The notes below the pieces were generated by a model. The model was given only the letters and a program-made list of their open reading frames with translations, ran no database searches and had not been told where the DNA came from. From the NCBI GenBank assembly GCA_023213395.1, contig CM041465.1:113715741-113779740 (forward strand): a stretch of DNA of 64,000 nt. Direction: 5' to 3'. Numbering within the stretch: the stretch's first letter is position 1; every line of letters begins with the position of its first letter. Both the position numbers and the translations under genes were made by a program. This DNA is from Cycas panzhihuaensis (lineage: Eukaryota; Cycadophyta). Shown here in pieces: positions 11,101 to 21,226 of the stretch.

Positions 11101-12043
11101 ATCAGAGAGTACTAATTATAATGGATGGCTCAATTTCTACTAACTTTTGGGAAAGGGTTATCGATGAAATTTGATAATGATACAAGCTTCACATTTAAAG
11201 GGCTTAGAGGAAAATTTTGAAAGGTTCAGAAGAGTGTTAGAAAGATATCTAAGTCTATTAATGTGAACATAACCCATGCGAGCATGCCAAAGAGCTTCTG
11301 GTGACAATGTTAGATGGGTCAAGATGGAATTAAATGCAAATTATTCATCGACATAAGGGCTTTGGGCACAATGGGCTTTAAAAGATGGAGAGCCATTCAG
11401 TCAAAAGAGTTTGCCAGAGAGATGTCCAGTCAAAACCACCTAACTAGTTAGAGGGTGAATGACCTTGAGAATTTGGTCATTTGTGGTTACACTCAGATCA
11501 AATCCATGAGAAACAAGTGTGGATAAAGAGAGTAGGTTTTGTTTGAGATTGGGTATATATAAGACATCAAGCAATGTAAAATCTTCTAAGCCTGGGAGTT
11601 TCAGGTGATTGTTGCCAATTCGTTCAACAAGTTGTTGTGATTTATCATCCATGTGAACAACTCCATAAACATTTGAGTCAAATGTTTGATATAGACTACG
11701 ATTACATGTCATATGTTAAGTTTCTCCTGTGTCCATGATCCCTATCCATCGATTGAAGCCACACTATTGGCAATTCCAATAGGGCTTGGCATTAGTGAAG
11801 GGAATTCACAAGTGATATATCTACACCGAGCTTCAAAGTATCTCTTTGGTTGGTCAATGGCATTTGATGTTAAAGATCCCTCAATTCTTTGAATGCGTGC
11901 TTGTACAAAACCTACACCACTAAATGATTCTTCATAAGTTTCTTCAACATTGTGAGCTCCATGTTTTGGTTGAAACTTGTCCAACTTATAAGTGGTAGTT
12001 TTGCAATCTTTTGCTAAGTTTCCTTTATGGTTATACCAATCAC
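11101..12043 (-). pseudogene. Element A gag end, protease and pre-integrase remnants
   Basis: Minus-strand decayed region. Nearest the B insertion (about 11985-12043) 'NHKGNLAKDC' is half of a CCHC zinc knuckle with some Cys lost. Around 11720-11770 lies the protease region. At 11440-11712 the pre-integrase block reads 'LLDVLYIPNLKQNLLSLSTLV', a strong copia signature. Element B splits the reading at 12043, and the codons resume at 17381. Confidence 0.8.
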
Positions 12044-12688
12044 TATTGAGAATACAAGGTCCCAAACCTTGAACCACCATAAGATCTAAACTATTTTGCA
12101 ACTAGTTATAGGAATCAAAACTAGAATTTAACATACAAGTTCTAAACTCAGAGATAATATAATAACATAAATATGAAAGCCAAACATCACATATGTACCC
12201 GATATAATATGGTAAAACCCTAGCAGTATACTAGGGAAACATCCATACAGGAAAGTTATCAATCTTTATTACTATAAAATGGAGAAAAAATACAGCTCAG
12301 TAGTAGAGTGCTCTCAAGAACAACAACCAGCCACTGCCCTTATCACAGTACATTACATTACATACAACATAATAAGAAAAGCCCTAAATCAGGCTACATG
12401 AGAGGGATATCCAAGGCATAAATCTCTACCATAGAATCTAGTGTATTTGTATCGAATGACCCTAATTCTCTTTACATTTTAATATGGTTTACAGGGCTAA
12501 TTTTTTGGGTCGGGGGCTATCACCCCCAAACCTCCTCTTAGCGAGGGACGTTCCACGCCCCCCGCAACCCCTGGCCAAGGCGGGCTCCTGCCCCCCTTGG
12601 AATCCCATGAGAAAGATTTGGGCAGGAAACCACACCGCTAACATGCTAAAATTTTAGCCTCAAACTATTGTTGTCACAATATCCAACA
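12044..12688 (-). repeat. 3' LTR of element B
   Basis: 645 bp, matching 16731-17375. It contains a GC-rich block (about 12500-12640) unlike its AT-rich surroundings. The element-sense start is TGTTGGATATTGTGAC. Confidence 0.9.
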
Positions 12689-12706
12689 ATCTCCACCTTG
12701 ACAACA
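12689..12706 (-). other. Polypurine tract region of element B
   Basis: On the minus strand the sequence GTCAAGGTGGAGAT ends at the LTR, the typical copia PPT context of the Tnt1/Tork group. Confidence 0.8.
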
Positions 12707-13200
12707 ATTTAACTGGTACCTTTCCTGGACCCTTCATCATCTTTTCTACAAACCAAGAGAAGTCAAACACCATTTGAACTTCTCCAATGGTACTGGTTTT
12801 ATGAACATATCAGTATAATTCTGATTTATGTGAATCTTCTCAAGTGCCACTCCACCTGCTTCCATACCTGTCTAACAAAATAGTACTTAAGAGTAATATG
12901 CTTTGTCCTACTATGATAAGATGGATTCTTAGCTAAGTAAATAGCACTTTGACTATCACAAAATACCTTTACATTTTCTTGTCTCCTTCCAAGCTCAACC
13001 AGTAGACCCTGTAACTAGATTGATTCTTTACAAGCATGTGCTATAGCAACATATTCAGCTTCCATGGTTGACAGTGTAATTGTGCTCTACAATTTAGACA
13101 TCCAACTAACTGGACCATTTGCAAGAGTGAAAATATAACCTGAAGTAGACCTTCTTTTATCTAAATCTCCTACAAAGTCTGAATCGACATATCCATAAAC
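12707..13200 (-). pseudogene. Element B copia RNase H, broken
   Basis: Minus-strand translation shows 'YVDSDFVGDLDKRRSTSGYIF', 'VSWMSKL', 'MEAEYVAIAHACKE', 'VFCDSQSAIYLAKNP', 'HSRTKHI', 'YYFVR', covering the whole RNase H domain with catalytic Asp, Glu and Asp visible. Stops interrupt it in several places. Confidence 0.88.
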
Positions 13201-14345
13201 CTAATTACCTATACCTCTAAAGATGATGCAGTAGTCACTTGTGCCTCTCAAATACCAAAGCACCCATTTCACTGTAGCCCAATGTTCCTTTCCTAGATTT
13301 TCCATAAACTTGTTATCTACACCAGCTGCATGTGAAATATCAGGTCTTATACATACCATGGCATACATTAAATTTCTTACTGCACTAGCATAAGGTACAC
13401 AAGACATATAAACCTTTTCTTCTTCACTACTAGGACTCAAATTCAAAGAAAGCTTGAAGTGGGAAGCCAATGGGATACTCATTGGTTTCACATTTTCCAT
13501 ACCAAACCTGGTTAGCACGTTCTCCACATATTTTTACTGTGATAACCATAGCTTACCATTTTTCCTGTCTCTATTTATCTCCATGCCTAAGATTTGTTTT
13601 GTAGCTCCTAGATCCTTCATATCAAAAGTCCTAGCCAATTGAGCCTTTAGCTTATTGATTTCTTCCATGCTCTTGCTTGCAACCATCATGTCATCAACAT
13701 ATAATACCAAGATAATGAATAAGCCATTATCCATAAATTTAAAGTAAACACAATGATTATACTCACTTCTTTTGAAATTTTGGCTCTCCATGAAGGCATC
13801 AAACTTCTTATACCACTGCTTAGGTGATTGCTTTAGGCCATACAATGATTTCCTGAGCCTGCAAATAAGTATTTTCTACCATTCTATACGAACCCTTCTG
13901 GTTGATCCATATAGATCTCCTCATCTAAATCTCAATGTAGAAAAGTTATTTTTATATCTAATTGCTCTAGCTCCAAATTAAGAGAAGCTACTAATGCTAA
14001 CAGCACTCGAATTGAAACAAGTTTGACAACTGGTGAAAAGACCTTATGAAAGTCAATACCTACTTTTTGTACATATCCTTTAGCCACCAATCTTACCCTG
14101 TATTTGTTAACCTTTCCATCAACATCTGTTTTCATCTTAAAAACCCACCTGTAACCAATAGTCTTCCTGCCATGTGGAAGTTCTACCAAGTCCCATGAAT
14201 TATTTTTCTTCAATGCATCTATCTCTTCCTGCATAGCCCTCTTCCACTTCTCATTATGGATATCATCTACTGCTTCTTGATAATATGTAGGCTCACCATC
14301 ATTAGAAACTAAAGCAATAGAAGTAGATAAGCTGTACCTATCAAG
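13201..14345 (-). pseudogene. Element B copia reverse transcriptase, nearly complete
   Basis: Minus-strand RT in three open blocks (13932-14234, 13534-13845, 13201-13527). Motifs in order: 'NNSWDLVELPHGRK', 'YRWVFKMK', 'YRVRLVAKGY', 'VFSPVVKL', 'LEQLDIKITFLH', 'MYGLKQSPKQWYKKFD', 'LVLYVDDMMVA' with both catalytic Asp residues intact, 'FDMKDLGATKQILGMEI', 'KYVENVLTRFGM', and 'LMYAMVCIRPDISHA'. The 'DMKDLG...QILGM' and 'AMVC.RPDI' wording is close to Tnt1. Short gaps with frameshifts lie near 13850-13930 and 13530, so it is not functional. Confidence 0.92.
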
Positions 14346-15281
14346 TTGATGACTAACTCATGTAGATCTTCTAACTGTTGGTAGAGGAGTGTCCACATAC
14401 TCTTGTAAATCTGTTGCAGATTCATCTTTAGAAAGAACTTCCTGCTCTTCTGATTCTAAAGATGTCTGGGTTTCAAACTTGACCCGTTGATGTTCATCTT
14501 TCTGCTCTTGTTTTACTTTAACTTCTATACAGTCTGATTTTAGAAGAGGAGATTCATCAAATACAACATCTCCGTTAATGGTGATTTTGTAGGTAGTAGG
14601 ATCCCACAACCTATATCCATTCATACCATCTTTATCACCATAACTAACAAAGATACATTTCTTGGATTTTGGGTCTAACTTTGAACATTTACTTTTATCA
14701 GTCCAGGCATAAGCATCACAATAAAAAACTCTTAAATTTTAGTAGTCACATGGATGTCTAGTGCATACCTCTTTAGGAATCTTACAATCTATTGCAAGTG
14801 ATGGTGACCTATTTACTAGATAGTAAGATATTTGAATAGCTTCTACCCACAAGCCCTGCTCCACTCTAGCATTACTTAGCATGCTTCTTGCTCATTCCAA
14901 GAGTATCATATTCATGCACTCAACAATGGTATTTTGCTGCAGAGTATAGCTAGTGGTCTTGTGTCTTTCAATCCCAGCTTCTCTATAATAGTTCTTAAAC
15001 TCCAAGGAGTTGAACTCACCTCCATTGTCAATTGTTAAACATTTGATTGTCTTACTAGTATTGTTCTTAACTAGAGCCTTGAACTACTTAAACACACTAA
15101 AAAGTTCATATTTCCTTTTCAAAAAATAGACGCATACCTTCCTAGAGTAATCATCTATAAATATGACAAAATATAATGACCCTCCACAAGATATTTTAGG
15201 GGCTGGTCCCCATACATCTGAATGCATATAATCCAAAATACCTTTACTAGTATGACTCCATACTTTAAACTTGAGTGTATA
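14346..15281 (-). pseudogene. Element B copia integrase and linker, broken
   Basis: Minus-strand integrase. 'LTIDNGGEFNS' (second catalytic Asp) lies near 15010-15040, 'TLQQNTIVECMN' near 14920-14950 is a decayed TPQQNGVVERMN still holding the Glu, and 'YGDKDGMNGYRLWDP' near 14600-14640 is the C-terminal signature seen in Tnt1-like elements. The open linker 14358-14624 is rich in Glu, Gln and Ser. The N-terminal part of the core has stops. Confidence 0.85.
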
Positions 15282-15638
15282 TTATTTTCTAAAAACACAA
15301 TGTTTACAGAAAGCCAAATCTAAAAGTTGTAAGTCAAGAAGTAACTTACAGTTTATCAACACCTTAAGTCCTCTCTCACTCATGTGCCCAAGTCTCTGAT
15401 GCCATAACTGAGCTGGATCTTCTGCAATCTTTAATGTTATAGCTACTTGGCTGACATCTGTACTTCCCACTAAAATATAAAGATTTCATTTCTTTAAGGC
15501 TTTTATAATAACCAAGGCACCCTTTGACACCTTTAAGACTCCTTCATGACCTATATGCTTAAAACCACCTGAATTTATTTCACCCAAGGAAATCAAATTC
15601 CTTTTTAGATCAGGTACATATCTAACCTCAGATAATAT
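15282..15638 (-). pseudogene. Element B pre-integrase domain
   Basis: Open for 62 codons on the minus strand. 'AQLWHQRLGHMSERGLKVL' and 'CKHCVFRK' are the HHCC-type zinc-binding and gag-pre-integrase signatures of copia. Upstream, to 15638, the reading is broken but retains the 'LV.KGA' context. Confidence 0.87.
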
Positions 15639-16715
15639 TCATACTACCCCATCGAACATCTTAATTATGATGTTACTAATGCCCACTATCTTACAAGAAA
15701 CTTCATTTCCCATAAGCACATCACCACCATCAAGAGGTTGGTATGATGAGAACCAACTTTTGTGTGGACACATATGGTGCGAAGCACCTGAATCTAATAA
15801 CCAATCATGGTGATAATGAGAAACATTACAAGTGACTAATACATCATCATCCATAACTTGATTTGACTCCACCTGATTCACCTCTTTGGTAGGATCTTCC
15901 TTTTTTTGGAACTCCTTCTTTTTATAGCAATCCTTCTTGAGGTGACCAATCTTATTACAATGCCAACACTTAAGCTTACTCTTTTTGCTCTTTGACTTGG
16001 ACCTTGATGTATCCTTGGAGTTTTGTCCTCTCTCAAACATTTTACCCATTACCATCGTAGCTTCTAGTATGAAGGTTTCAAGACTAGATTTCCTCTGCAC
16101 TTCTTCCATTAGCAAAGCACTCACAATAGAATCATAATCTAATACATCTGTAGTGCTAAAACTAATTAAGGTGACAATATTATCCTAGGATTCAAGTAAT
16201 GAGCATAACAAGGTAACAGCCTTATCCTCATCCTTAATTTTAACATTGATACTAGTCAACTGACAAATAAGAGTATTGAAAATATTTAAACAATTAGCAA
16301 TTTTTATACCTTCCTTCATCTGTAATGACTATAGTTGCCTCTTCAGGTAGATTCGATTCGTTACTAATTTGGTTATATACAGGCCTTTTAATTGGGTCCA
16401 TAATCTTAATGTTGTCTCCTCCCCTGCGATGTTAAACAAGACTTCATCTTCCAAGTACAATCATATTGTGCTAAGTGCCTTTTTGTCTAAGTCATCCCAT
16501 TCATCATCGTCCATCCTTGTGGGTTTCTTTGATTTACCTGCAAGGGCTTTGTACAAATCCTGTTGTATAAGAATATCATATGCTTTTAGCTTCCATAACT
16601 TGAAGTTGTTCTTGCCATTGAATTTCTCCGCCTCAAACTTTACACCTGCTAGTTTCACCATTTGGTGTAGAAAAACTAACACTAAAATCTTCACAAACTC
16701 GCTGCAAAAAAAAGT
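15639..16715 (-). pseudogene. Element B gag with zinc knuckle, and protease
   Basis: Minus strand. The gag N-terminus starts near 16662 with 'MVKLAGVKFEAEKFNGKNNF', followed by 'LWKLKAYDILIQQDLYKAL', close to Tnt1 gag. After a broken stretch (16125-16460), a 161-codon open frame (15639-16124) carries a CCHC zinc knuckle, 'CWHCNKIGHLKKDC', with all four ligands, then 'WLLDSGASHHM', the intact aspartic protease active site. Gag packages the RNA and the protease cleaves the polyprotein. An alternative upstream Met exists at 16694. Confidence 0.9.
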
Positions 16716-16728
16716 GGCTTTGATATCA
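16716..16728 (-). other. Primer-binding site of element B
   Basis: Minus strand TGATATCAAAGCC, two bases inside the 5' LTR. It matches the initiator tRNA-Met type TGGTATCAGAGCC with three substitutions. Confidence 0.75.
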
Positions 16729-16730
16729 CT

Positions 16731-17375
16731 TGTTGAGAATACAAGGTCCCAAACCTTGGACCGCCATAAGATCTAAATTATTTTGTAACTAGTTATAGGA
16801 ATCAAAACTAGAATTTAACATGCAAGTTCTAAACTTAGAGATAATACAATAACATGAAGATAAAAGTCAAACATCACATATGCACCTGATATAACGTGGT
16901 AAAACCCTAACAATGTGTTAGGGAAACATCCACACAGGAAAGGTATTGATCTTTATTGCTGTAAAATGGAGAAAAAATACATCTCAATAGGAGAGTACTC
17001 TCAGGAACAACAACCAGATGCTGCCCTCATCATGGTACATTACATTACATAAAACATAATAAGAAAAGCCCTAAATTGGGCTACATAAGAGGGACATCAA
17101 AGTCATAAATCTCAATTGTAGAATCTAGGATATTTGTATCGAATGACCCTGATTCTCTTTACATTTTAATATGGTTTATAGGGCTAATTTTTTGGGTCGA
17201 GGGCTATCGCCCCTAAACCCCCTCTTAGTAGGGAGCATTCTACGCCTCCCATACCCCCTGGCCAAGGGTTGCTCTCGCCCCCTTTAAAATCCTCTGAAAA
17301 AGATTAGGGGGGGAAACTACACCACTAACATACTAAAATTTTAGCCTCAAACTATTATTGTCATAATATCCAATA
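16731..17375 (-). repeat. 5' LTR of element B
   Basis: 645 bp, paired with 12044-12688. The element-sense end is ATTCTCAACA; the element-sense start has decayed from TGTTGG to TATTGG. Confidence 0.9.
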
Positions 17376-17380
17376 ATCAC

Positions 17381-18278
17381 ATATAATAGTTTGATTACCA
17401 GTCCCTGAAGAAGTACTAGTTTGGCCTAACTGTCTTGCTCTTTGTTGAGGTGGCCCTTGGTCTTGAAACTACCGAGGTTATGATTGAGGGTTTGATTGAC
17501 CTTGTGGATGATTTTCCATATTTCTTCCTCTTCCTCTTGCTCAGTTATTTCCTCTACCATGAGAGGGACCTTGATTTTTTATGTAGCAAACTTCTTCTTC
17601 TACCTCAAAGGCTGCATCTAGAAGAGAGTCAAAGGCTACAAAGTTTGTATCAAAGGTCTTGTCAAATTCTATGAACTTCTCAGCATGTGCTTCAAAGTTG
17701 AGTGTCTTTAATGTTCAACTAGATTAAAGACTTCCAAGTAAGTTTTTATAATCAGGGACATGTAAACATGACTAGATCAAAAATGCCCAAGTGATGTATT
17801 GGGTCTTAAAGTCTTTGTCAATTACTTGTTTGATTGGTTGAAGGAGATTTATTATCCCATGATCTCATCCCTTCTGCATTTTTAATTTGTTCATTTTAAA
17901 AACAAGATGAACAAATTCTAAATCTGACTTTGTATCAAAGTTCTTTCTGAGAACTTTTAGAACCTTCCAGGCTATATCATATTCCTTTTTGTTTATCAAG
18001 TTATGTAAGGAGTGATCAATGACCAACAAAATTCCTGCATAGATTTTTTCATCATCCATCTCCCATTGTAGCTTAGTTGCAACATCTGTAGGAACTATTG
18101 CGATGGATCCACTAGAAGCATCTATTGTAGTCGTTACTGGTATGTATGGTATAGGCTACAAGTGGGCTCTCCAAAGGCCTTCATACTTTGTAGTATTTTT
18201 AATTTTAGTATACTATATATCTCAATTTTCTTTTCCTTTCAATATGTAGTTAACGTATTGCTTGAATTGAGATGACAT
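17381..18278 (-). pseudogene. Element A gag, broken
   Basis: Gag of element A on the minus strand. The likely start codon is at 18276-18278 ('MSSQFKQYVNYILKGKEN' then a stop). A 64-codon open block at 17865-18059 ('MDDEKIYAGILLVIDHSL', 'EYDIAWKVLKVLRKNF') resembles the UBN2-type gag fold of plant copia. Arg/Gly- and Pro/Gln-rich sequence at 17400-17600 precedes the zinc knuckle, whose second half lies across element B at about 11985-12043. Several stops are present. Confidence 0.8.
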
Positions 18279-18892
18279 GGTGATGATGAAGTAGAAGAGA
18301 TGATAGAAGTATGTGCCACTAACACATGTGGCTAGTACACCTGGCACAGCAGGGATGTAGAAATGATTATTATGATGAGAAGCAAGCAATGATTAACTAT
18401 TTTTAACAATTATATAAAAAATGAATATAAGTAATGATGCAAGAATGAGGCCTAATGTAGAGCTAGCAAAGAGTGGTGATGTTTCATGCCACTAACCTCT
18501 CACTTATGTCCAAATGTAGGTGAGGTTTTGATGCCTAAGGCTTCTAATATACAATTAGGGCCTGCACCTGTAATACCCGTACCTGCACTTGGTGATGAAA
18601 TCCAAGTCATAGTAGAGCCCAGGTACTTCTAGTCATCACCCCAGTTTACCAATGAGCATCTATATACCTCCTCCAAAGAGTCAAGCAGTACTGCATATCC
18701 CATGGCTATGACAGATATTGGACTGTGTTAATTTTAATCTTGCATTAAGGTTTTTAGTTTTTCTGAGTGGTTATTAGAATTATCACTGATTAGAGGCCAT
18801 AGGTATGGCTAACCTGTCCCTCCACCACTATTCCGGTTAAGACCAAACCCAGTATGAAACTCACACCTCCCTTAGAGCCTACACTTTAGCCA

Positions 18893-18916
18893 ACCTTGGT
18901 TTATTTCAACCAAGGT
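18893..18916. other. Perfect 9-bp inverted repeat in the element A leader
   Basis: Arms ACCTTGGTT and AACCAAGGT with a 6-base loop. It could form a hairpin in the leader RNA. Confidence 0.55.
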
Positions 18917-19057
18917 AAGTGTGAGCACAAGTTAAGAACTGGTAGTATAGATCATACAGATGAGATTCCTTTTAAGAATAGTATAAGATGTTTTCGTATA
19001 ACTGAAAACTGAAATAGAAAGTTGCCAAATGTGCTTGCTTGCTTTTTGTGCTTATTT

Positions 19058-19170
19058 TATTATTGTTGCTGCTTTTGTGATGCTTTATTGTTGTTGCTTT
19101 TATGATGCTTTATTGTTGTTGCTTCTTTTGTGATACTTTATTATTGTTGTTGCTTTTATGATGCTTTATG
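19058..19170. repeat. Short tandem repeat in the element A leader
   Basis: About four imperfect copies of a unit of 26-30 bp built on TTATTGTTGTTGCTTTTATG, rich in T and G on the + strand. Confidence 0.8.
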
Positions 19171-20294
19171 CTGTGTGCAAATAGAAAAAGCATGCTAGAT
19201 TTAGTAGGGGAATCGAATGTTGCTTCTGATCCAAGGTTTCCCTTACTTTAGTATAATGTTTCCAAATATGATTTTAGAAGTTTTGATATAAAATCCATAA
19301 TGGGTTAAAAAAAGTATCAACTTTTCACTAAAATGGTGATTTTTTTAAATCTATATGCATGCTATTTTGCCCTATTTTGTGATTTTCTCACAAAATTTAC
19401 AAATAATAATAAATGGGCAAATTTTTAAAAATTATAAATATGAAGGCCTAAATAATGAAATCTAAATTTATAACAAAAGGAAAACATGTTTAGAATATCA
19501 TTTCTGATAGAGTTATGAAGTCATATTTTAGAAAATGCACAAAAAAATTTCTACCTGAAAAAGCACTAAAGTAAAATCATGCCATATCAACTATCTCAGA
19601 ATCTAGACTTGAATATGTCAAAAGTTACATTTTGACATGTACATTAACTTTCCCTTCTACACTATCTATAAAATCTACCAAACAATTACCCAAAATGCCC
19701 TTGCAAGGTTCTTTGTGAGGTTGAGTAGGCAAAATCAGCAACCATGAGAAAACTGCATAGATCTCACTAACCAGTAGATGAAATTTTATGAGATTTATCT
19801 TAAACTCATATTAAGATATAAATCTACTAGATCCCTTAATAAAACTTTCAGATCTTTAACTTATAATTAAAGGACTTCATTAGGAAAAGTATTTTAAATC
19901 ACTTATCCACAAAAGTTACCCTTTTGTCATAGCTAAAACTCACTGTTACAGGCTGAATATGAAGTTGGTCCAGAATAAAAAAATGATCGTCTAGTCAAGA
20001 TGACCTTGTATACTAAATTTTATCAAATTCTGAGATGGTCAAATATTTTTATGAAATTTTTGGCCTTTAATGTTTCCAGGATTGTTCTGGTAGTTGAATG
20101 GATTCAAAGGACTGTATTCTTCACCTCTGAATTTCTACACACATGGACAAAGTAACAACACGCAAAATACTATAATTTTAAGCTCTTAAAATGTTAAAAG
20201 AATAATAAATGCACTCTCAATACTTCACATTGAAGGTGAAGGAGAGGTAAAATGACTCCATGCAAGTGGAATGGAGTGAATAGATCCCCTTCTA

Positions 20295-20306
20295 GCTCTG
20301 ATACCA
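20295..20306 (-). other. Primer-binding site of element A
   Basis: Minus strand TGGTATCAGAGC, a perfect complement to the 3' end of initiator tRNA-Met in the form usual for plant copia. It starts two bases inside the 5' LTR. Confidence 0.92.
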
Positions 20307-20308
20307 CA

Positions 20309-20619
20309 TGAAGGAAGGATGGATCTAGGAGATAAATCATCACATACACACAATGGCAATGGAGAATGAAAAAGAAGATGAAACAAGATATGAGAGCAAC
20401 CTTGGAGGTGAGAATGAATAATGACTCCCTACTTGAGATTTCACTTTTTATTATTAAGGGTGAGCATTAGGATTAGGATTTTTCCACCCAGTGACATGAA
20501 CCTGAAATTACATCTAAATGCACATAAAGTGCATTTCATTAAGAGACTAATGCTAATAATATATCCTAAGGTCACATAATTAATCTACATAAATGACCTT
20601 GATACATTAACCTCTTTCA
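20309..20619 (-). repeat. 5' LTR of element A
   Basis: 311 bp, TG to CA, paired with 7611-7922. It is followed by the TSD CATCT at 20620-20624. Confidence 0.92.
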
Positions 20620-20624
20620 CATCT

Positions 20625-21226
20625 TATGTCCTTTATGAATAAGTGCCTTTAACAATTATGAAATTAAGACATGGTGGTAGGATTTAAGATAAGGTTATAG
20701 AGCAAGGTAGAGTATGAACTGTTATTTTTAGTAAATGAGAGTATTAATGGTATGAAGCATCTTTAGAAGATAATGAGTTGACTCAGTTTCACATGTGCTA
20801 TGTCAGTTTCCTTAGTTGTGTCCTTAAATATGGTTCTTTGTGAAGTGTTCTAGTTTTTTAGGTGACAAGAAGTATTAGCAAAGGCATAACAGTCCAATAA
20901 AATTACTCCATGCTATCCTTCCCTAAGGGAAGAGGACAAGGAGGAGTTTTAAGCATAGAGATGTACTGAATAAGGACATGCCTATGGTGTCTCTATGTGT
21001 TGTGGGCTGCCTCAGCTATAACTTTGTTGCACACATACCTGGATCCATATATAGTAGTAAGTTGTATAGGTAAGACATCATAATTTGATTATGTGTGGAG
21101 GCACTTCAACTTATGGGTATTGTTATTGTGCGGTTCAATAATTTCTGCAAAGTGTCTAGGATTGAAAATAATTCGATATACACGCTGAAATGATTACTTG
21201 GTTGATCTCTTAGCAGAGGTTTTGGT
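20625..21226 (+). repeat. 2.5-kb repeat of element L, copy 2, right part
   Basis: Continues copy 2 after element A and matches about 2403-2993. Similarity to copy 1 stops at 'AGAGGTTTTGGT'. Copy 1 then enters copia pol, whereas copy 2 enters the kinase sequence. At the junction the bases TGGTATGGAGAGC resemble an initiator-Met PBS with a small change, so this could be a true LTR-PBS boundary; that is only a suggestion. Confidence 0.75.

Larger units (their letters stand above)
12044..17375 (-). mobile_element. Copia LTR retrotransposon B (Tnt1/Tork-like)
   Basis: A 5.3-kb copia element nested in A. Its LTRs are 12044-12688 (3') and 16731-17375 (5'), 645 bp each, differing at roughly 10% of sites by eye. 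TSD ATCAC is at 12039-12043 and 17376-17380. The terminal TG of the left LTR has become TA and the CA of the right one TA, so the boundaries rest on the TSD. Internal order on the minus strand is gag, zinc knuckle, protease, pre-integrase, integrase, RT, RNase H. The protein motifs and the GGTGGAGAT-type PPT resemble tobacco Tnt1 and the Tork lineage. Several stops and frameshifts make it defective. Confidence 0.93.
18279..20294 (-). other. Leader of element A (about 2 kb, noncoding)
   Basis: Unusually long stretch between PBS and gag. It holds a tandem repeat (19058-19170) and a perfect 9-bp stem (18893-18916), but no reading frame with recognisable homology. It could be an extended untranslated leader or sequence acquired before this copy inserted. 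A2 is cut off before its leader, so it cannot be compared. Confidence 0.6.
7611..20619 (-). mobile_element. Copia LTR retrotransposon A (split by element B)
   Basis: Complete but defective Ty1/copia element in reverse orientation. The 3' LTR is 7611-7922 and the 5' LTR 20309-20619, with TSD CATCT at 7606-7610 and 20620-20624. A perfect 12-base initiator-Met-type PBS lies two bases inside the 5' LTR, and a G-rich PPT borders the 3' LTR. Without element B the internal region is about 7.0 kb in the order leader, gag, zinc knuckle, pre-integrase, integrase, RT, RNase H. The LTRs differ at roughly 9% of sites by eye. It sits inside copy 2 of the L repeat; copy 1 at about 2390-2405 shows the uninterrupted site. 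Element A2 at 60161 is the same family. Confidence 0.93.

Noticed and set aside
16369-16776. 135-codon + strand open frame
   Set aside because: Antisense shadow of element B gag, overlapping its LTR and PBS.
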